From: Mucilaginibacter gotjawali
GTDB lineage: Bacteria > Bacteroidota > Bacteroidia > Sphingobacteriales > Sphingobacteriaceae
DNA length: 64,000 nucleotides
NCBI RefSeq assembly: GCF_002355435.1
Contig: NZ_AP017313.1
Coordinates: 3,534,001 to 3,598,000, forward strand
Direction: 5' to 3'
Shown: positions 8,760-18,261 of the stretch, one piece after another
How the letters are laid out: each line of letters begins with the position of its first letter
Position numbering within the stretch: position 1 is the stretch's first letter
Notes under the pieces: model-generated
Database searches by the model: none
What the model was told of the DNA's origin: nothing
The model's input: the letters and a program-made list of their open reading frames with translations, nothing else
Made by a program: the position numbers and the translations under genes

Positions 8760-9197
8760 ATTCAAAAGTAATTTTAGGTTTAATTGAAATTAATAGCGCC
8801 TTTAAAAGGTCATTTAACCATCAACTGGATGGCCAAAGCGTTTCCACGGTAAAAATAACCAATACTTTGAGACTTCCTCATTCGTTTCATATTAAACAAG
8901 TGTTATGTCATTAATAAATTAACGTTCAGGCCTAATCAGAACAGCCTAAAAATACCTCGGGGAGATTATGTAAAACAGTGTAAACCTCATTTTAATGAAA
9001 AAGTATACAAATAACTCATTATTAGATATTTACAAAATTAAAATCCTTAAATATGTAAATCCTTTGTAAACCCCTTTTGTGCTTTTTGCGTTCAATGAAC
9101 TTGTAGATTGAAGATTAGTCAATTTATGGTTGACACGACACTATCCATATTCTTTATACAACAGTTTCAGCACACTCCTCCGCCCCTGCCATCTCTA
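8760..9197. other. AT-rich gap without a convincing gene
   Basis: About 440 bases between two minus-strand genes. Only short shadow frames exist. No terminator hairpin, tRNA or clear repeat was found; it should hold the promoter of the aldo/keto reductase gene near its left end. Confidence 0.5.
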
Positions 9198-10495
9198 TTA
9201 AATCAACATTTTCCATATTTTTTGTAATCGGAATTTTAAGCTTATAGTGTTGATATTTGAGAATAAAAATGCCATCCAGAAAAGCAATACCGGCACTATT
9301 ACATCCAATTGCCGGGGGTAAGAACTTAAAGCCCCGCTGAGTGCCAGGTAAACACCTGTAATCAACAACAAAAACTTCACGGGGGAAATGATACGACGCC
9401 AGTTAAGCCAGCTCAAAATAATACCGGCAACCGAGGCCCATAAAATTAAAGAGCCAATGATAATATTTTCCACTATGGCCCCATCCTGGTAAGAGTAAGA
9501 ATACGGAAAATTAAACAGCATCCTCGAAAAGTTATAGTAATAGTTCTTCAGGAATTTAAAGGGCTTCTTTTTGATATTTTCGAGGGCCTTTTGCTTAAAG
9601 AGCACGTCCTGTTCAAACTCATTGTGTTTCTGAATATCCTTAATCTCTTTTGAATGATTTTTCTTTAAAAGGTTAACAGCCTCTGCTGATTTAAAAAGTA
9701 TCGGATATTGATTATTGGTCAGGTTGGGAACTTTCCAGTCGCCATATTCATGATCAAAGGGAGAGCTCATCCAATACAAACTCATTCCGCCTGAATCGCC
9801 CCAGTAAAATGCTTTGCCGGTAAGTGAATAAGTATAAACCAAATAGGGAAGCGTAACCAGCATTGCAGCCAGCAATATTTTTACAGGTTTAAGGTACTCC
9901 GCCCGGCTTTTTTGAACAGGAGCATGAATAAGCAGGCTGCTAAACAAATGATCAGCACATAGCCAAAAATAATTTTTGTTAGCGTGATATACCCCAATAC
10001 AACACCTGCGAGGATGACATACTTTAGTTTATCCCTGACATAGCCCATCGCAACTAAATATATAAGCAATGAAATTAAAAAGCTGGTAAAAGCTTCGGTA
10101 TACAAAATAGGTAAAATGGACTGATCGTCAGGATAAACAGCTAAAAGCAAGGCAGCAATAAGGGCTATCCTGTGGCTGGTAATTAAATTTAATACCTTGT
10201 ATAAAAACACAACCGCCAGGTACTGGTATACCGCGTTCAATAAGGTAATGTATAAAACGGGTACATGTACAGCAATAAAGGGCACGAGGATGATTGGATA
10301 ACCAGGACCGTTCCAAAGGTTAATATGAGGCGGCGAAGGCGAATAATACCCGTGGATCAGGTTATGGGCAAAATCCACGTACCTGATTTCGTCGCCGTAT
10401 AAAGTTGGCCACTTGTTGATGATAACTACATATGCATAATAAAAAAGAAACGGAAGGAATATGAACCAGGGGTTACGGGTAAGTTTTTTTATCAT
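9198..10495 (-). pseudogene. Membrane glycosyltransferase-like gene (ArnT/PMT type), frameshifted
   Basis: Two overlapping frames encode one protein. The first (from ATG 10495) gives several membrane helices and a YGDEIRYVDFAHNLI loop with the Asp-Glu pair typical of ArnT/PMT-like (GT-C) lipid-linked sugar transferases; it runs into a stop after LLFKKAG. The second frame continues with KSRAEYLKPVKILLAAML and more helices to 9198. The switch is at a six-base homopolymer (T at 9908-9913, A on the coding strand); one extra base would restore a protein of about 430 residues. Either a real pseudogene or a homopolymer error. Probable role in cell-envelope glycosylation if intact. Confidence 0.75.
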
Positions 10496-10636
10496 GACAA
10501 GCGATCTGCAAATAAATATACAATTTATTTGTTTTGCAAGGTATTAAAAGGCAAAAGCATACGCCTTATTATTTGGCACAGGTAGTTTTCCGGTTTTCCT
10601 TTCATTCAGGACTTTTAAGATAAAACGCTAATCCCG

Positions 10637-10644
10637 TATATTTG
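10637..10644 (+). promoter_or_regulatory. -7 element of idi
   Basis: TATATTTG is a perfect TAnnTTTG box 42 bp before the TTG start of idi; the -33 region is weak. Confidence 0.45.
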
Positions 10645-10686
10645 CCGCCGGATAAGCAGCCCGGAATGAAATAAGAGGAATTTAAA

Positions 10687-11208
10687 TTGACAGAGAGCGT
10701 AATTTTAGTTGACGGGCAGGATAATATGACCGGCACAATGGAAAAAATGGAGGCCCACAGGCTTGGTGTACTTCACCGGGCGTTCTCCGTTTTTATTTTT
10801 AATAAAAAGGGGCAATTATTGCTGCAGCAAAGGGCTTTTGATAAATACCACTCAGGCGGCAAATGGACCAACACCTGCTGCAGCCACCCAAACCCGGGGG
10901 AAGAAACCCTCGAAGCTGCCCATCGCCGGCTAAATGAAGAGATGGGCATGGAATGTACGCTGCGGTATGCCTTCAATTTTATTTACCGGGCGGGGTTTGA
11001 AGACGGCCTTTCGGAACATGAATTTGACCATGTATTTTGGGGTATAAGCGCTGACAACCCGGTGCCTGAACCAAAGGAAGTGGCCGCGTTTAAATTTATG
11101 AGCATGGATGATCTGGCTGCGGATATAGAAAGCAACCCCGCCCGGTATACCGAATGGTTAAAAATCTGTTTTGACAGGGTTATCGAGGTCCACGAACAAT
11201 TATTTTAA
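10687..11208 (+). CDS. idi: Isopentenyl-diphosphate delta-isomerase, type 1
   Basis: 173 residues. Converts isopentenyl diphosphate to dimethylallyl diphosphate in isoprenoid synthesis. The Nudix-like type 1 signature is complete: HRAFSVFIFN, GGKWTNTCCSHPNPGEE (catalytic Cys and metal His), REL-like RRLNEEMG, and the catalytic Glu region SEHEFDHVF. Translation must start at the TTG at 10687: the family N-terminus M-T-E-x-V-x-L-V-D begins there, an in-frame stop lies at 10672, and an AGAGGA-like sequence sits 8-10 bases upstream. Convergent with pfkB. Family call very sure. Confidence 0.95.
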   Translation: MTESVILVDGQDNMTGTMEKMEAHRLGVLHRAFSVFIFNKKGQLLLQQRAFDKYHSGGKWTNTCCSHPNPGEETLEAAHRRLNEEMGMECTLRYAFNFIYRAGFEDGLSEHEFDHVFWGISADNPVPEPKEVAAFKFMSMDDLAADIESNPARYTEWLKICFDRVIEVHEQLF

Positions 11209-11238
11209 GTACGGGCACCTATCGCGTAAGTACTGAAT

Positions 11239-12192
11239 TCAGACGATCTCCGGTTTAACTTCCGCTTTTTTCTGTATCATTTCAAAAATAGCATCTGCGT
11301 CAGCTTTTGAACACAACTGCGTTCCGGCGTTAAGTGTTGCCGCCGACCCGCAGGCAACACCGTACTGAACAGCTTCCTCAATGCTTTTGCCATTCTCTAA
11401 ACTCAGTACAATACCGGCAACCAGACTGTCTCCCGCTCCTACCGTGCTTTTTATATTTAATTCAGGAGGGGTTATTCTCAGCACATCAGTTTTGGTCACC
11501 ATTAACGCTCCAAGCGCCCCCATTGAAACCACAATTACTTCACTCCCCCCGCTATCAATCAGTTCCCTTGCAAAATCAATTGCATGTTCGGGTTCAATGG
11601 TTTCTTCGCCTACAAGCAGCGCCAGTTCACGAAGGTTTGGCTTTATTAAGTACACCCCTTCTTCCAAAGCAAGTTTTAAAGCATCGCCTGAAGTATCCAA
11701 TATCAATTTTGCGCCTGTTCTTTTTGCAATCCGTGCTATCCTGGCAAAAACATCAGCCGGAACACAATCAGGCAGGCTGCCGCTTGCAACAATAAATTTT
11801 ACACCCTGCTCCAGTTCAATTCGCTGCAAAAAGGCCGAGATCTCCTCATCGGTAATTCTGGGTCCGGGCATATCAAAAAGGTATTGCACTTGTACCGAAC
11901 TTTCGAAAACCACCAGGTTCTCCCTTGTTCTGCCGCCAATTTCTGTAACCATTGTTCCAACCTGTTCGTCCGCAAGTAAACGGCCAATCTCTCTTCCGGC
12001 GTCGCCGCCGGCAAGGAAACACGCAACTGCACTGCCGCCAAGTTTCCTGATAGCCCTGGCAACATTAATGCCACCGCCGCCTGGTTCATATATCGGGCTT
12101 GTACATTTTAGTTTTTTCTCCGGGATCAGCGCCTCAACCGTCACACTTTTATCAAGCGCCGGGTTAAACGTTATGGTAATAATTGATGGCAT
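11239..12192 (-). CDS. pfkB: PfkB-type 6-phosphofructokinase
   Basis: 317 residues from the ATG at 12192, which lines up with the start of E. coli PfkB; earlier starts would overlap the upstream gene. Clear ribokinase-family features: EPGGGGINVARAIRKLGG at the substrate site, VASGSLP, LDTSGDAL, IKPNLRELA, and the anion hole/catalytic STVGAGDSLVAG (Asp). It matches E. coli Pfk-2 block by block, so fructose 6-phosphate is the likely substrate, although 1-phosphofructokinase or tagatose kinase cannot be excluded. It follows the baeRF gene by 10 bases and shares its operator-controlled promoter. pfkB is also a DosR-regulon gene in mycobacteria. Confidence 0.88.
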   Translation of the reverse strand: MPSIITITFNPALDKSVTVEALIPEKKLKCTSPIYEPGGGGINVARAIRKLGGSAVACFLAGGDAGREIGRLLADEQVGTMVTEIGGRTRENLVVFESSVQVQYLFDMPGPRITDEEISAFLQRIELEQGVKFIVASGSLPDCVPADVFARIARIAKRTGAKLILDTSGDALKLALEEGVYLIKPNLRELALLVGEETIEPEHAIDFARELIDSGGSEVIVVSMGALGALMVTKTDVLRITPPELNIKSTVGAGDSLVAGIVLSLENGKSIEEAVQYGVACGSAATLNAGTQLCSKADADAIFEMIQKKAEVKPEIV

Positions 12193-12202
12193 CATATTTT
12201 TA

Positions 12203-13306
12203 TTAATTACTGTAATATTCAACCAGGGCTATGTGCTCATAATTATGAAGTGACCCATTGTCAACAAATTCAACTTCACCGCCACTTTCCAATACTTTTT
12301 CAATCACCTCGTCAACGGCATCCTTTATATAAAAGGGGCGGTTTAAACTTATATCCTCCTGGTAGATATTGTCAGCTGAAGGGCCAAGGTGCGCGGGATA
12401 CATAAAATCTTTTTCAACTACCAGTAAGCGATTGTTTTTATGCGCAGCTGCCTGCCAAACCTCTTTCATGCCAACGGCCAGTTTTTTCTGATCCAGGGCC
12501 TTTTCCAGCTCAGCCAAAACAGCCGCCTGGTTTATTTTGCGCCAGTTTGATACGTGCGGAGCCATAATAGCGCGTATTTTGGTTTCTTCAGCTTCCAGCA
12601 CATTTCCCTGTATAAATTCAGCAATATATTTCCCATTCCTGGTCATCTTTTTCAAATGGCCAAGCGCCCTGTCAGTGCCTAATATAAAAACAGGTAAATG
12701 ATGTTGTTTTAGCACTTCCGTAAGGCTTTGGTCAACATGTTGCAGGTATTTATTTAACACTTCCTCTTTGCGATTTGCCGGATCTGAAAAGTTTGACACC
12801 CGCTCGCTGATATCATTTTCATATGCTTGGGTATCGAGCGGAAAAGCGCTCTTTAAATATTCAAATTCGTGGTCGCTCACCTGGCATAGCTTCGCATGCT
12901 CTGCGCTCAAAAGCAGCAATATATATGTCAGCGCCTGCGTTTTGTTGTAAACAAGGTCGCGGATCTCAAATGATTCATCGATGATCAGTTTCTCTTTCAC
13001 CTCAGTATCAAGGTAAATTACTTTTTCGGTTAATGGTGAAACAAAAATCGCAATGCTTTTTTTAGCCATATCATACTTTAAGCCGGCAATTAGTTTTTGT
13101 AGTTTATTAATTACCACATAAGCCTTTTCATCAGGATAAACTGATAACAGTTGCCGTTTCGCCTCCTCAAGTGCGATCTTTAGTTTATGGTCCATTTCGC
13201 TTTTTAAGGATATTTTTGAGTCGAACGGTAAAATAACGGATACGGCCGGCCTGTATTTTATTGCTTCTATAACCTGATTTTCATCATTGGTTTTTATTGC
13301 ATTCAT
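12203..13306 (-). CDS. baeRF-type eRF1-like protein, probable ribosome hibernation factor
   Basis: 367 residues, cytosolic. The layout (an N-terminal region with VSVILPFDSK, a central region with VFILGTDRALGHL, and a C-terminal region with NNRLLVVEKDFMYPA and DEVIEKVLESGGEVEFVDNGSL) fits the bacterial archaeo-eukaryotic release-factor (baeRF) group. That group includes Balon of Psychrobacter and mycobacterial Rv2629, which occupy idle ribosomes or are induced in dormancy. No eRF1-type GGQ loop is visible, which suits a hibernation rather than a peptide-release role. First gene of a two-gene operon with pfkB, directly behind an operator pair. Family call from recall, moderately sure; hibernation role inferred. 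Confidence 0.72.
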   Translation of the reverse strand: MNAIKTNDENQVIEAIKYRPAVSVILPFDSKISLKSEMDHKLKIALEEAKRQLLSVYPDEKAYVVINKLQKLIAGLKYDMAKKSIAIFVSPLTEKVIYLDTEVKEKLIIDESFEIRDLVYNKTQALTYILLLLSAEHAKLCQVSDHEFEYLKSAFPLDTQAYENDISERVSNFSDPANRKEEVLNKYLQHVDQSLTEVLKQHHLPVFILGTDRALGHLKKMTRNGKYIAEFIQGNVLEAEETKIRAIMAPHVSNWRKINQAAVLAELEKALDQKKLAVGMKEVWQAAAHKNNRLLVVEKDFMYPAHLGPSADNIYQEDISLNRPFYIKDAVDEVIEKVLESGGEVEFVDNGSLHNYEHIALVEYYSN

Positions 13307-13327
13307 ATCAGTGGGTTTTTAGATGAT

Positions 13328-13392
13328 CAAATATATTTTCAAATAGCGGCCTAAATCATGACGGGCGTCATTTAATAGACTGATGTTGGGCA
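13328..13392 (-). promoter_or_regulatory. Operator pair and -7 box of the baeRF-pfkB operon
   Basis: Box 1 TGACGGGCGTCA at 13359-13370 is part of a perfect palindrome ATGACG-GG-CGTCAT. Box 2 at 13381-13392 (TGATGTTGGGCA) keeps only the inner half. The -7 element TATATTTG (minus strand) is at 13328-13335, its centre 33 bp from the centre of box 1. The leader to the ATG at 13306 is short. Confidence 0.75.
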
Positions 13393-13418
13393 TAAAGCAG
13401 CTGCGGTGCGCTACCAGA

Positions 13419-14576
13419 TTAATCATTGTTTTTTACCGGCAGAGATATGGTAAATGTGGTACCCACGCCCGGGTGACTGGAAACGTCAATTGTTCCCCCT
13501 AACGCTTCGACCTGGGTTTTAGTCATATACAAACCTAAACCCCTGCCTTCTTTGCTAAAATTAAACCGTTTATATAAACCAAAAAGGTCGGTACCTGCTT
13601 TACCCAGATCGATCCCGATCCCATAGTCGGTAACGATAAGCATAAGCCTGCCGTCAATTTTTTTTGCCTGGATGATAATACTGGGATGAAGATCTCTTTT
13701 ACTGTATTTAATAGCATTACTCACCAGGTTGAAAATTATGCTGTTAACGTAACTTTTAATTGAATAGAAATTCATGGCATCTTCATCAATATATATTTGT
13801 AATGAAGTGCCGGATTCACGTATTTGGGTTTCAAGGTTATCCTGAACAGAATTAATTATCCCGGCTAAATTTACAAGCTCAATGTTTTGATTTTCGGCCC
13901 TGCTCACCGATAAAATATTGGTCAGGTCATTAATAACTTCATCCAATGATAGTGCTGAATCGATTAAATATTTAATCAGTATTTGTGCGTTATCATCATG
14001 GTTAACGCATTCATCCTTCAAAAGATCTATTAAACTTATGATCTTTGCTATTGGCGCCCTGATGTTATGCGATACGATATAATTAAACTGCATCATATCA
14101 TTATACTTGCCGGTAAGGTCCTCAAGCAACCGTTCTTTTTCCTGTTCAAGGTCTTTTCTTTCGGTGATCAGTGTTCTTATTGAGAGATATTGAACTACAT
14201 CACCGTTATCATTAAAAATCGGCGAAATTGTAGTATCAACCCAATAATAGCTGCCATCTTTTGCTTTGTTTTTAATTTCTCCGTGCCAAACACTTCCACT
14301 TACAATAACCTTCCATAAGCCTTTAAAAAATTCAGGAGGATGAAAGCCGCTGTTAACAATACGATGATTTTTACCCAATAACTCTTTACGGTTATACTTC
14401 GAAATTTCACAAAAAAGATCGTTTACGTATAAAATTTTACCGCCTCTATCTGTTATAGAAACGATTGCTGCTGTATTTACCGCTTTTTGATATGCATTTA
14501 ATGAATGAAGTAAATTTTGCTTTGCATCGAATGCAGCGATCATGCTATTCCAATCCATTTTCGGTTTTCCTTTCAT
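13419..14576 (-). CDS. PAS-domain sensor histidine kinase
   Basis: 385 residues, no membrane segment, so cytosolic. A PAS domain (residues ~30-140; ILYVNDLFCEISKYNRKELLGKN-type opening and a PAC-like VQYLSIRTLITERKDL end) is followed by a dimerisation/phosphoacceptor helix with VSHNIRAPIAKI (His is the acceptor) and a HATPase domain with NLVSNAIKYS, VTDYGIGID and GRGLGLYMTKT. An ATG at 14558 is an alternative start. It lies 28 bases behind the HdeD-like gene in the ppsA operon, so the ppsA operator pair should control it. A heme- or flavin-binding PAS cannot be judged from sequence alone. No partner regulator is adjacent. Confidence 0.88.
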   Translation of the reverse strand: MKGKPKMDWNSMIAAFDAKQNLLHSLNAYQKAVNTAAIVSITDRGGKILYVNDLFCEISKYNRKELLGKNHRIVNSGFHPPEFFKGLWKVIVSGSVWHGEIKNKAKDGSYYWVDTTISPIFNDNGDVVQYLSIRTLITERKDLEQEKERLLEDLTGKYNDMMQFNYIVSHNIRAPIAKIISLIDLLKDECVNHDDNAQILIKYLIDSALSLDEVINDLTNILSVSRAENQNIELVNLAGIINSVQDNLETQIRESGTSLQIYIDEDAMNFYSIKSYVNSIIFNLVSNAIKYSKRDLHPSIIIQAKKIDGRLMLIVTDYGIGIDLGKAGTDLFGLYKRFNFSKEGRGLGLYMTKTQVEALGGTIDVSSHPGVGTTFTISLPVKNND

Positions 14577-14604
14577 TCAAAAAAACTTTCCAGATTCAGC
14601 AAGT

Positions 14605-15171
14605 TTAAAAATCGTGCTTTAACTTACGCAGCTTTATAGACAGATGGATACGAAATATCCCGGCGCATATAAATGCCAGTCCTGTCCAGATAATGGTATT
14701 AACTACACCAAAAGCCAGATTTCCTAAAATCAGGCAGGCCAAAAGGATCACAAATATAGCCGACGTCAGCAACCAGCGCCAGTCAAGAAACCCATACGCC
14801 CGCATATCAATGGAGTTACCAATGGCAAAAACGCCCCTGAAAAGCATCCAAAAACCTATTATAACCGGCAAAATAACCATCGTAATTAACGGGTATAAAA
14901 ACAGGTACCCGCCAACAAAAAGGTCAACCAATCCGCTAACAAGTGTCCATCCCCAGGCCTCAATACTCTTATGGTTATTTAAGGCAAAAACCACCTCAAA
15001 AATACCGGTTGCAAAAATCCCCATAGCAAATATTTTGCTAAGCGATAAAAATGATTGAAATGGTGAAGCTATTATCCAAATGCCCAAACCGATCAACACA
15101 ATGCCTGCCAATAAAATCAACCACCAGTGCGAGATGGCGCTTTTATAGGTCTTATAAATAATAGTTGTCAT
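14605..15171 (-). CDS. HdeD-like (DUF308) membrane protein
   Basis: 188 residues with about six hydrophobic helices in three pairs, as in HdeD/DUF308 proteins: WWLILLAGIVLIGLGIWII, AMGIFATGIFEVVFAL, WTLVSGLVDLFVGGYLF and later repeats. E. coli HdeD is an inner-membrane acid-resistance protein of dense cultures; the molecular activity is not known. Sits between ppsA (22 bases upstream) and the PAS kinase (28 bases downstream), so it belongs to the same stress operon. Family sure, mechanism unknown. Confidence 0.82.
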   Translation of the reverse strand: MTTIIYKTYKSAISHWWLILLAGIVLIGLGIWIIASPFQSFLSLSKIFAMGIFATGIFEVVFALNNHKSIEAWGWTLVSGLVDLFVGGYLFLYPLITMVILPVIIGFWMLFRGVFAIGNSIDMRAYGFLDWRWLLTSAIFVILLACLILGNLAFGVVNTIIWTGLAFICAGIFRIHLSIKLRKLKHDF

Positions 15172-15193
15172 TTCTTTTAAATTTTAAAATTCA

Positions 15194-17608
15194 TTAAATA
15201 AGTAATTCATGTTCAACGGCTGGCTCTTTAACACATTTAGCCAATGCCTCATTTATATTTTCAATTCCCCTGAAAAGTGCATCTGAATTAAAAGCAATGC
15301 TGTTGATGCCGGCTTCAACCAGCATTTGAGTAAACTCAGGCGAATCGCTTGGCGCCTGGCCGCATAAACCCACTTTTTTGTTTAGCGCATTAGCCCTTTG
15401 GATCATCCTGGTGATTAACAGCCTGCTGGCTTCATTTTGCTCATCAAACAGGTCGGCTACCAGGGCCGAGTCGCGATCGATACCCAGCGTCAGTTGGGTA
15501 AGGTCATTCGAGCCGATAGAGAACCCATCAAAAACCTTGGCAAACTCATCCGCCAGCAGCACATTTGACGGTATTTCGGCCATAACAAAAATCTCCAGGC
15601 CATTTTTACCCTGTTGCAGGCCATACTCGCGCATTAATGCAATTACCTTTTTACCTTCGGCAACGGTGCGGCAAAACGGGATCATCAATTTAACATTGGT
15701 AAGGCCCATATCATCCCGCACCAACTTCATAGCCTCACATTCAAGCCTGAAGCCCTCTTTATAGCGTTCGTGATAATATCTTGATGCTCCCCTGAAACCG
15801 ATCATAGGGTTTTCTTCTTTCGGCTCAAAGTATTTACCGCCAACCAAACCCGCGTATTCGTTGCTTTTAAAATCACTCATCCTTACAATTACTTCTTTCG
15901 GGTAAAAAGCAGCGGCAATGGTGGCAACGCCCTGTGACAGTTTGTCAACAAAATATTTTTCCTTATCAGGATAGTTATTCGTCAAATTCCTTATTTCCAA
16001 CCGCTCAGCATCATCCTTCACCATTTTAAAATCAATTAAAGCCATCGGATGCACTTTAACCGAATTGCTGATAATAAACTCAAGCCGCATCAATCCAACA
16101 CCATGATTTGGGTACATCGATAATTGAAAAGCTTTTTCGGGGTCACCAACAATCAACTGTGCCATAACCCCACCTGGTAATTTTATTTTGCTGGTATCGG
16201 TAATTGTTTCCTTCCATACCAGTTTACCGCGATATACATTCGCTGTTTTGCCTTCGGCACAACTCAGGGTGATCAACTCTCCATCCTTTATCGCTACTGT
16301 GCCATCGCCTGTGCCAACTATAGCTACCACCCCCAGTTCCCTGGCAATAATGGCGGCATGGCTGGTTCTGCCTCCTTTATTGGTTACAATGCCGGCTACT
16401 TTTTTCAAAATCGGATCCCAGTCCGGGCTGGTGGTATCGGTTACTAAAATATCACCTGAATTGAGCTTTTCGGCTTCTTCGGGCGACCTCAATATCCGCG
16501 CGTAACCACAGGTTATTTTTCCGCCTACTGCTTCACCAGTGGTAATTACAGCGCCTTTTTCCAATACCTGGTAGGCCTTAACCTCAGGGATCTTTTCCTG
16601 GCTGTGCACCGTCTCGGGCCTGGCCTGGATAATGTATAACTGATGATTTAAACCATCTTTTGCCCATTCAAAATCCATGGGCTTTTTATAGTGGTCTTCA
16701 ATTAACAACGCCCAGTTAGCAAGCTTTTCCACTTCATGGTCCTTCAGCACAAATTTTTCCCTTAACTCCCAGGGGGTGTCTTTATTGATCGTTGAATTAC
16801 CAGTACCGGTTTTATCAGCATAAACCATCATCTTATTTTTAGTGCCCAGGTTTTTCTGAATGATGGCATTCTTTTTTAATTTTAAGGTTGGCTTAAAAAC
16901 CAGGAACTCATCCGGCGTAACGGTGCCCTGCACAATATTTTCGCCCAGGCCCCAAACACCTGCAATATGTACTACGTCCCTGAAACCGGATTCCGGCTCC
17001 AGCGTAAAACCGACGCCAGAACATCCCTTGTCGGCCCTGATCATATGCTGTACACCTACCGAAAGAAATACCTTACTATGTTCAAAACCCAGGTCTTCGC
17101 GATATTTAATGGCACGGTCGGTATATAATGATGCAAAGCATTGCCTTACTGCATTCAACAGGGCCTCGCTTCCTTTTATATTTAAAAAGGATTCATGCTG
17201 ACCGGCAAAACTGGCATTGGGCAAGTCTTCTGCAGTAGCGCTGCTCCTGACCGCGACTTCCTGCTGCGTGTTTTGGAAAAGAAAATTATAGGCATCAATA
17301 ATCTCGTTGCCCAGGTCGGCCGGCAGATACGAATTCATAATGGCTTGCCTGGCCTCTGCCCCAATGGTCGCCAGGTTTGCATATGTTACCTTGTTTAATT
17401 GCTGCATCAGGTTGTTCAGTTCCTCCTCCAGCCGGTTATATTTTATAAAATAACGGTACGCTGAAACGGTAATGGCAAACCCATCCGGCACATGTAAACC
17501 CAATGGGTTTAAATGAACAAACATTTCGCCAAGCGAAGCATTTTTGCCGCCAACTTCGGCAATATCATTCATGCTGATATCACTGAATTTTTTTATAAAC
17601 TTTTCCAT
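15194..17608 (-). CDS. ppsA: Phosphoenolpyruvate synthase
   Basis: 804 residues, full family length. Makes PEP, AMP and phosphate from pyruvate and ATP for gluconeogenesis. Domains: N-terminal PPDK/ATP-grasp region (GGKNASLGEM, VRSSATAEDLPNASFAGQ), the swivelling phosphohistidine domain with GGRTSHAAIIARELG (catalytic His ~415), and a PEP-utiliser TIM barrel with GSNDLTQLTLGIDRDS and a late VGLCGQAPSD (catalytic Cys). First gene of a minus-strand operon with the HdeD-like and PAS-kinase genes, behind an operator pair shared with the divergent operon at 17856. With pfkB under the same kind of operator, both directions of upper and lower glycolysis would respond to one signal. Confidence 0.95.
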   Translation of the reverse strand: MEKFIKKFSDISMNDIAEVGGKNASLGEMFVHLNPLGLHVPDGFAITVSAYRYFIKYNRLEEELNNLMQQLNKVTYANLATIGAEARQAIMNSYLPADLGNEIIDAYNFLFQNTQQEVAVRSSATAEDLPNASFAGQHESFLNIKGSEALLNAVRQCFASLYTDRAIKYREDLGFEHSKVFLSVGVQHMIRADKGCSGVGFTLEPESGFRDVVHIAGVWGLGENIVQGTVTPDEFLVFKPTLKLKKNAIIQKNLGTKNKMMVYADKTGTGNSTINKDTPWELREKFVLKDHEVEKLANWALLIEDHYKKPMDFEWAKDGLNHQLYIIQARPETVHSQEKIPEVKAYQVLEKGAVITTGEAVGGKITCGYARILRSPEEAEKLNSGDILVTDTTSPDWDPILKKVAGIVTNKGGRTSHAAIIARELGVVAIVGTGDGTVAIKDGELITLSCAEGKTANVYRGKLVWKETITDTSKIKLPGGVMAQLIVGDPEKAFQLSMYPNHGVGLMRLEFIISNSVKVHPMALIDFKMVKDDAERLEIRNLTNNYPDKEKYFVDKLSQGVATIAAAFYPKEVIVRMSDFKSNEYAGLVGGKYFEPKEENPMIGFRGASRYYHERYKEGFRLECEAMKLVRDDMGLTNVKLMIPFCRTVAEGKKVIALMREYGLQQGKNGLEIFVMAEIPSNVLLADEFAKVFDGFSIGSNDLTQLTLGIDRDSALVADLFDEQNEASRLLITRMIQRANALNKKVGLCGQAPSDSPEFTQMLVEAGINSIAFNSDALFRGIENINEALAKCVKEPAVEHELLI

Positions 17609-17668
17609 AACGATCTATATTAAAAAACAACTGTTACAGGCTACCGATATCTATTTAAAATCATTATA

Positions 17669-17764
17669 CAAAACTACCTTGCCCGGCGCCGCGCTTACAT
17701 GATGTAAATCAGCAAAAGGCATGATATGTATCACATTCATTGATTTAAAACCCGTCCAATTTTA
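17669..17764. promoter_or_regulatory. Operator pair shared by ppsA and the divergent 17856 operon
   Basis: Two full boxes, TGATGTAAATCA (17700-17711) and TGATATGTATCA (17722-17733), 22 bp apart. To the left, the minus-strand -7 TAGTTTTG (17669-17676) is centred 33 bp from the first box. To the right, CAATTTTA (17757-17764), a weak -7, is centred 33 bp from the second box. The arrangement is symmetric, so one pair can serve both directions. Confidence 0.75.
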
Positions 17765-17855
17765 TTTATTCGGGGTTAATAAATAGTGAGCGAAATCATA
17801 ATTTATAGTGTCCCCAGTCATTGGGCGCAGTCCATTTATAAGATACTCTTGTATC

Positions 17856-18235
17856 ATGAAACAGATAAATATTAAGCAAATCAATGATTTGCATAACGAC
17901 GCCTTAAGGGGTCTGGAGTTTTACAAGCAGGAGCTCACTATTTTGCAGGAAAGGCTGGAGGAAATAGCAGCTGATAACACCGACGTTGAAGTTTTAGAGA
18001 AGGTTGATCATTTCCAAAACCAGTTTATTATTCATCAAAGGTATATCGACGACCTGATGCATGATATTCGTAAAAACCTTAAGCACATTGAGGAGGAGGT
18101 AGTTACTACGTCCGGTTTTTTGGTGAAAGTAACTTTACTGAAAATGAGTATTTGTATGAGCAGTTTGTTACCGAGGAAAAAATCTTCAATGAATTAAGGC
18201 ATGAGTTTAACCGCTTTGCGGCAAAATGGATGTGA
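17856..18235 (+). pseudogene. Small coiled-coil protein gene, frameshifted
   Basis: From the ATG at 17856 the protein is helical (LHNDALRGLEFYKQELTILQ, LEEIAADNTDVEVLEKVDHF) up to a VVTTSG segment. The natural continuation, G-E-S-N-F-T-E-N-E-Y-L-Y-E-Q-F to F-N-R-F-A-A-K-W-M, is in the next frame and ends at 18235. The break is a run of six T at 18116-18121; a seventh T would give a protein of about 126 residues. No known domain; probably a soluble coiled-coil dimer. First gene of the plus-strand operon that continues with the beta-CASP RNase, under the shared operator pair. A homopolymer error is more likely than a real pseudogene. Confidence 0.75.
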
Positions 18236-18261
18236 TAAAACGAGATTAAAATTAATTTACA

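Noticed and set aside
9908..9913. Programmed -1 frameshifting in the glycosyltransferase-like gene
   Set aside because: A6 alone is a weak slippery site, no downstream structure is evident, and the same defect recurs in unrelated genes.
11381..12253. 290-codon open frame on the plus strand
   Set aside because: It is antisense to pfkB, whose motifs are complete; composition is that of a shadow frame.
10591..14579. Exact 18-base match at 10591-10608 and 14562-14579
   Set aside because: One copy is in a spacer, the other spans a kinase start; no extended similarity, so taken as chance.
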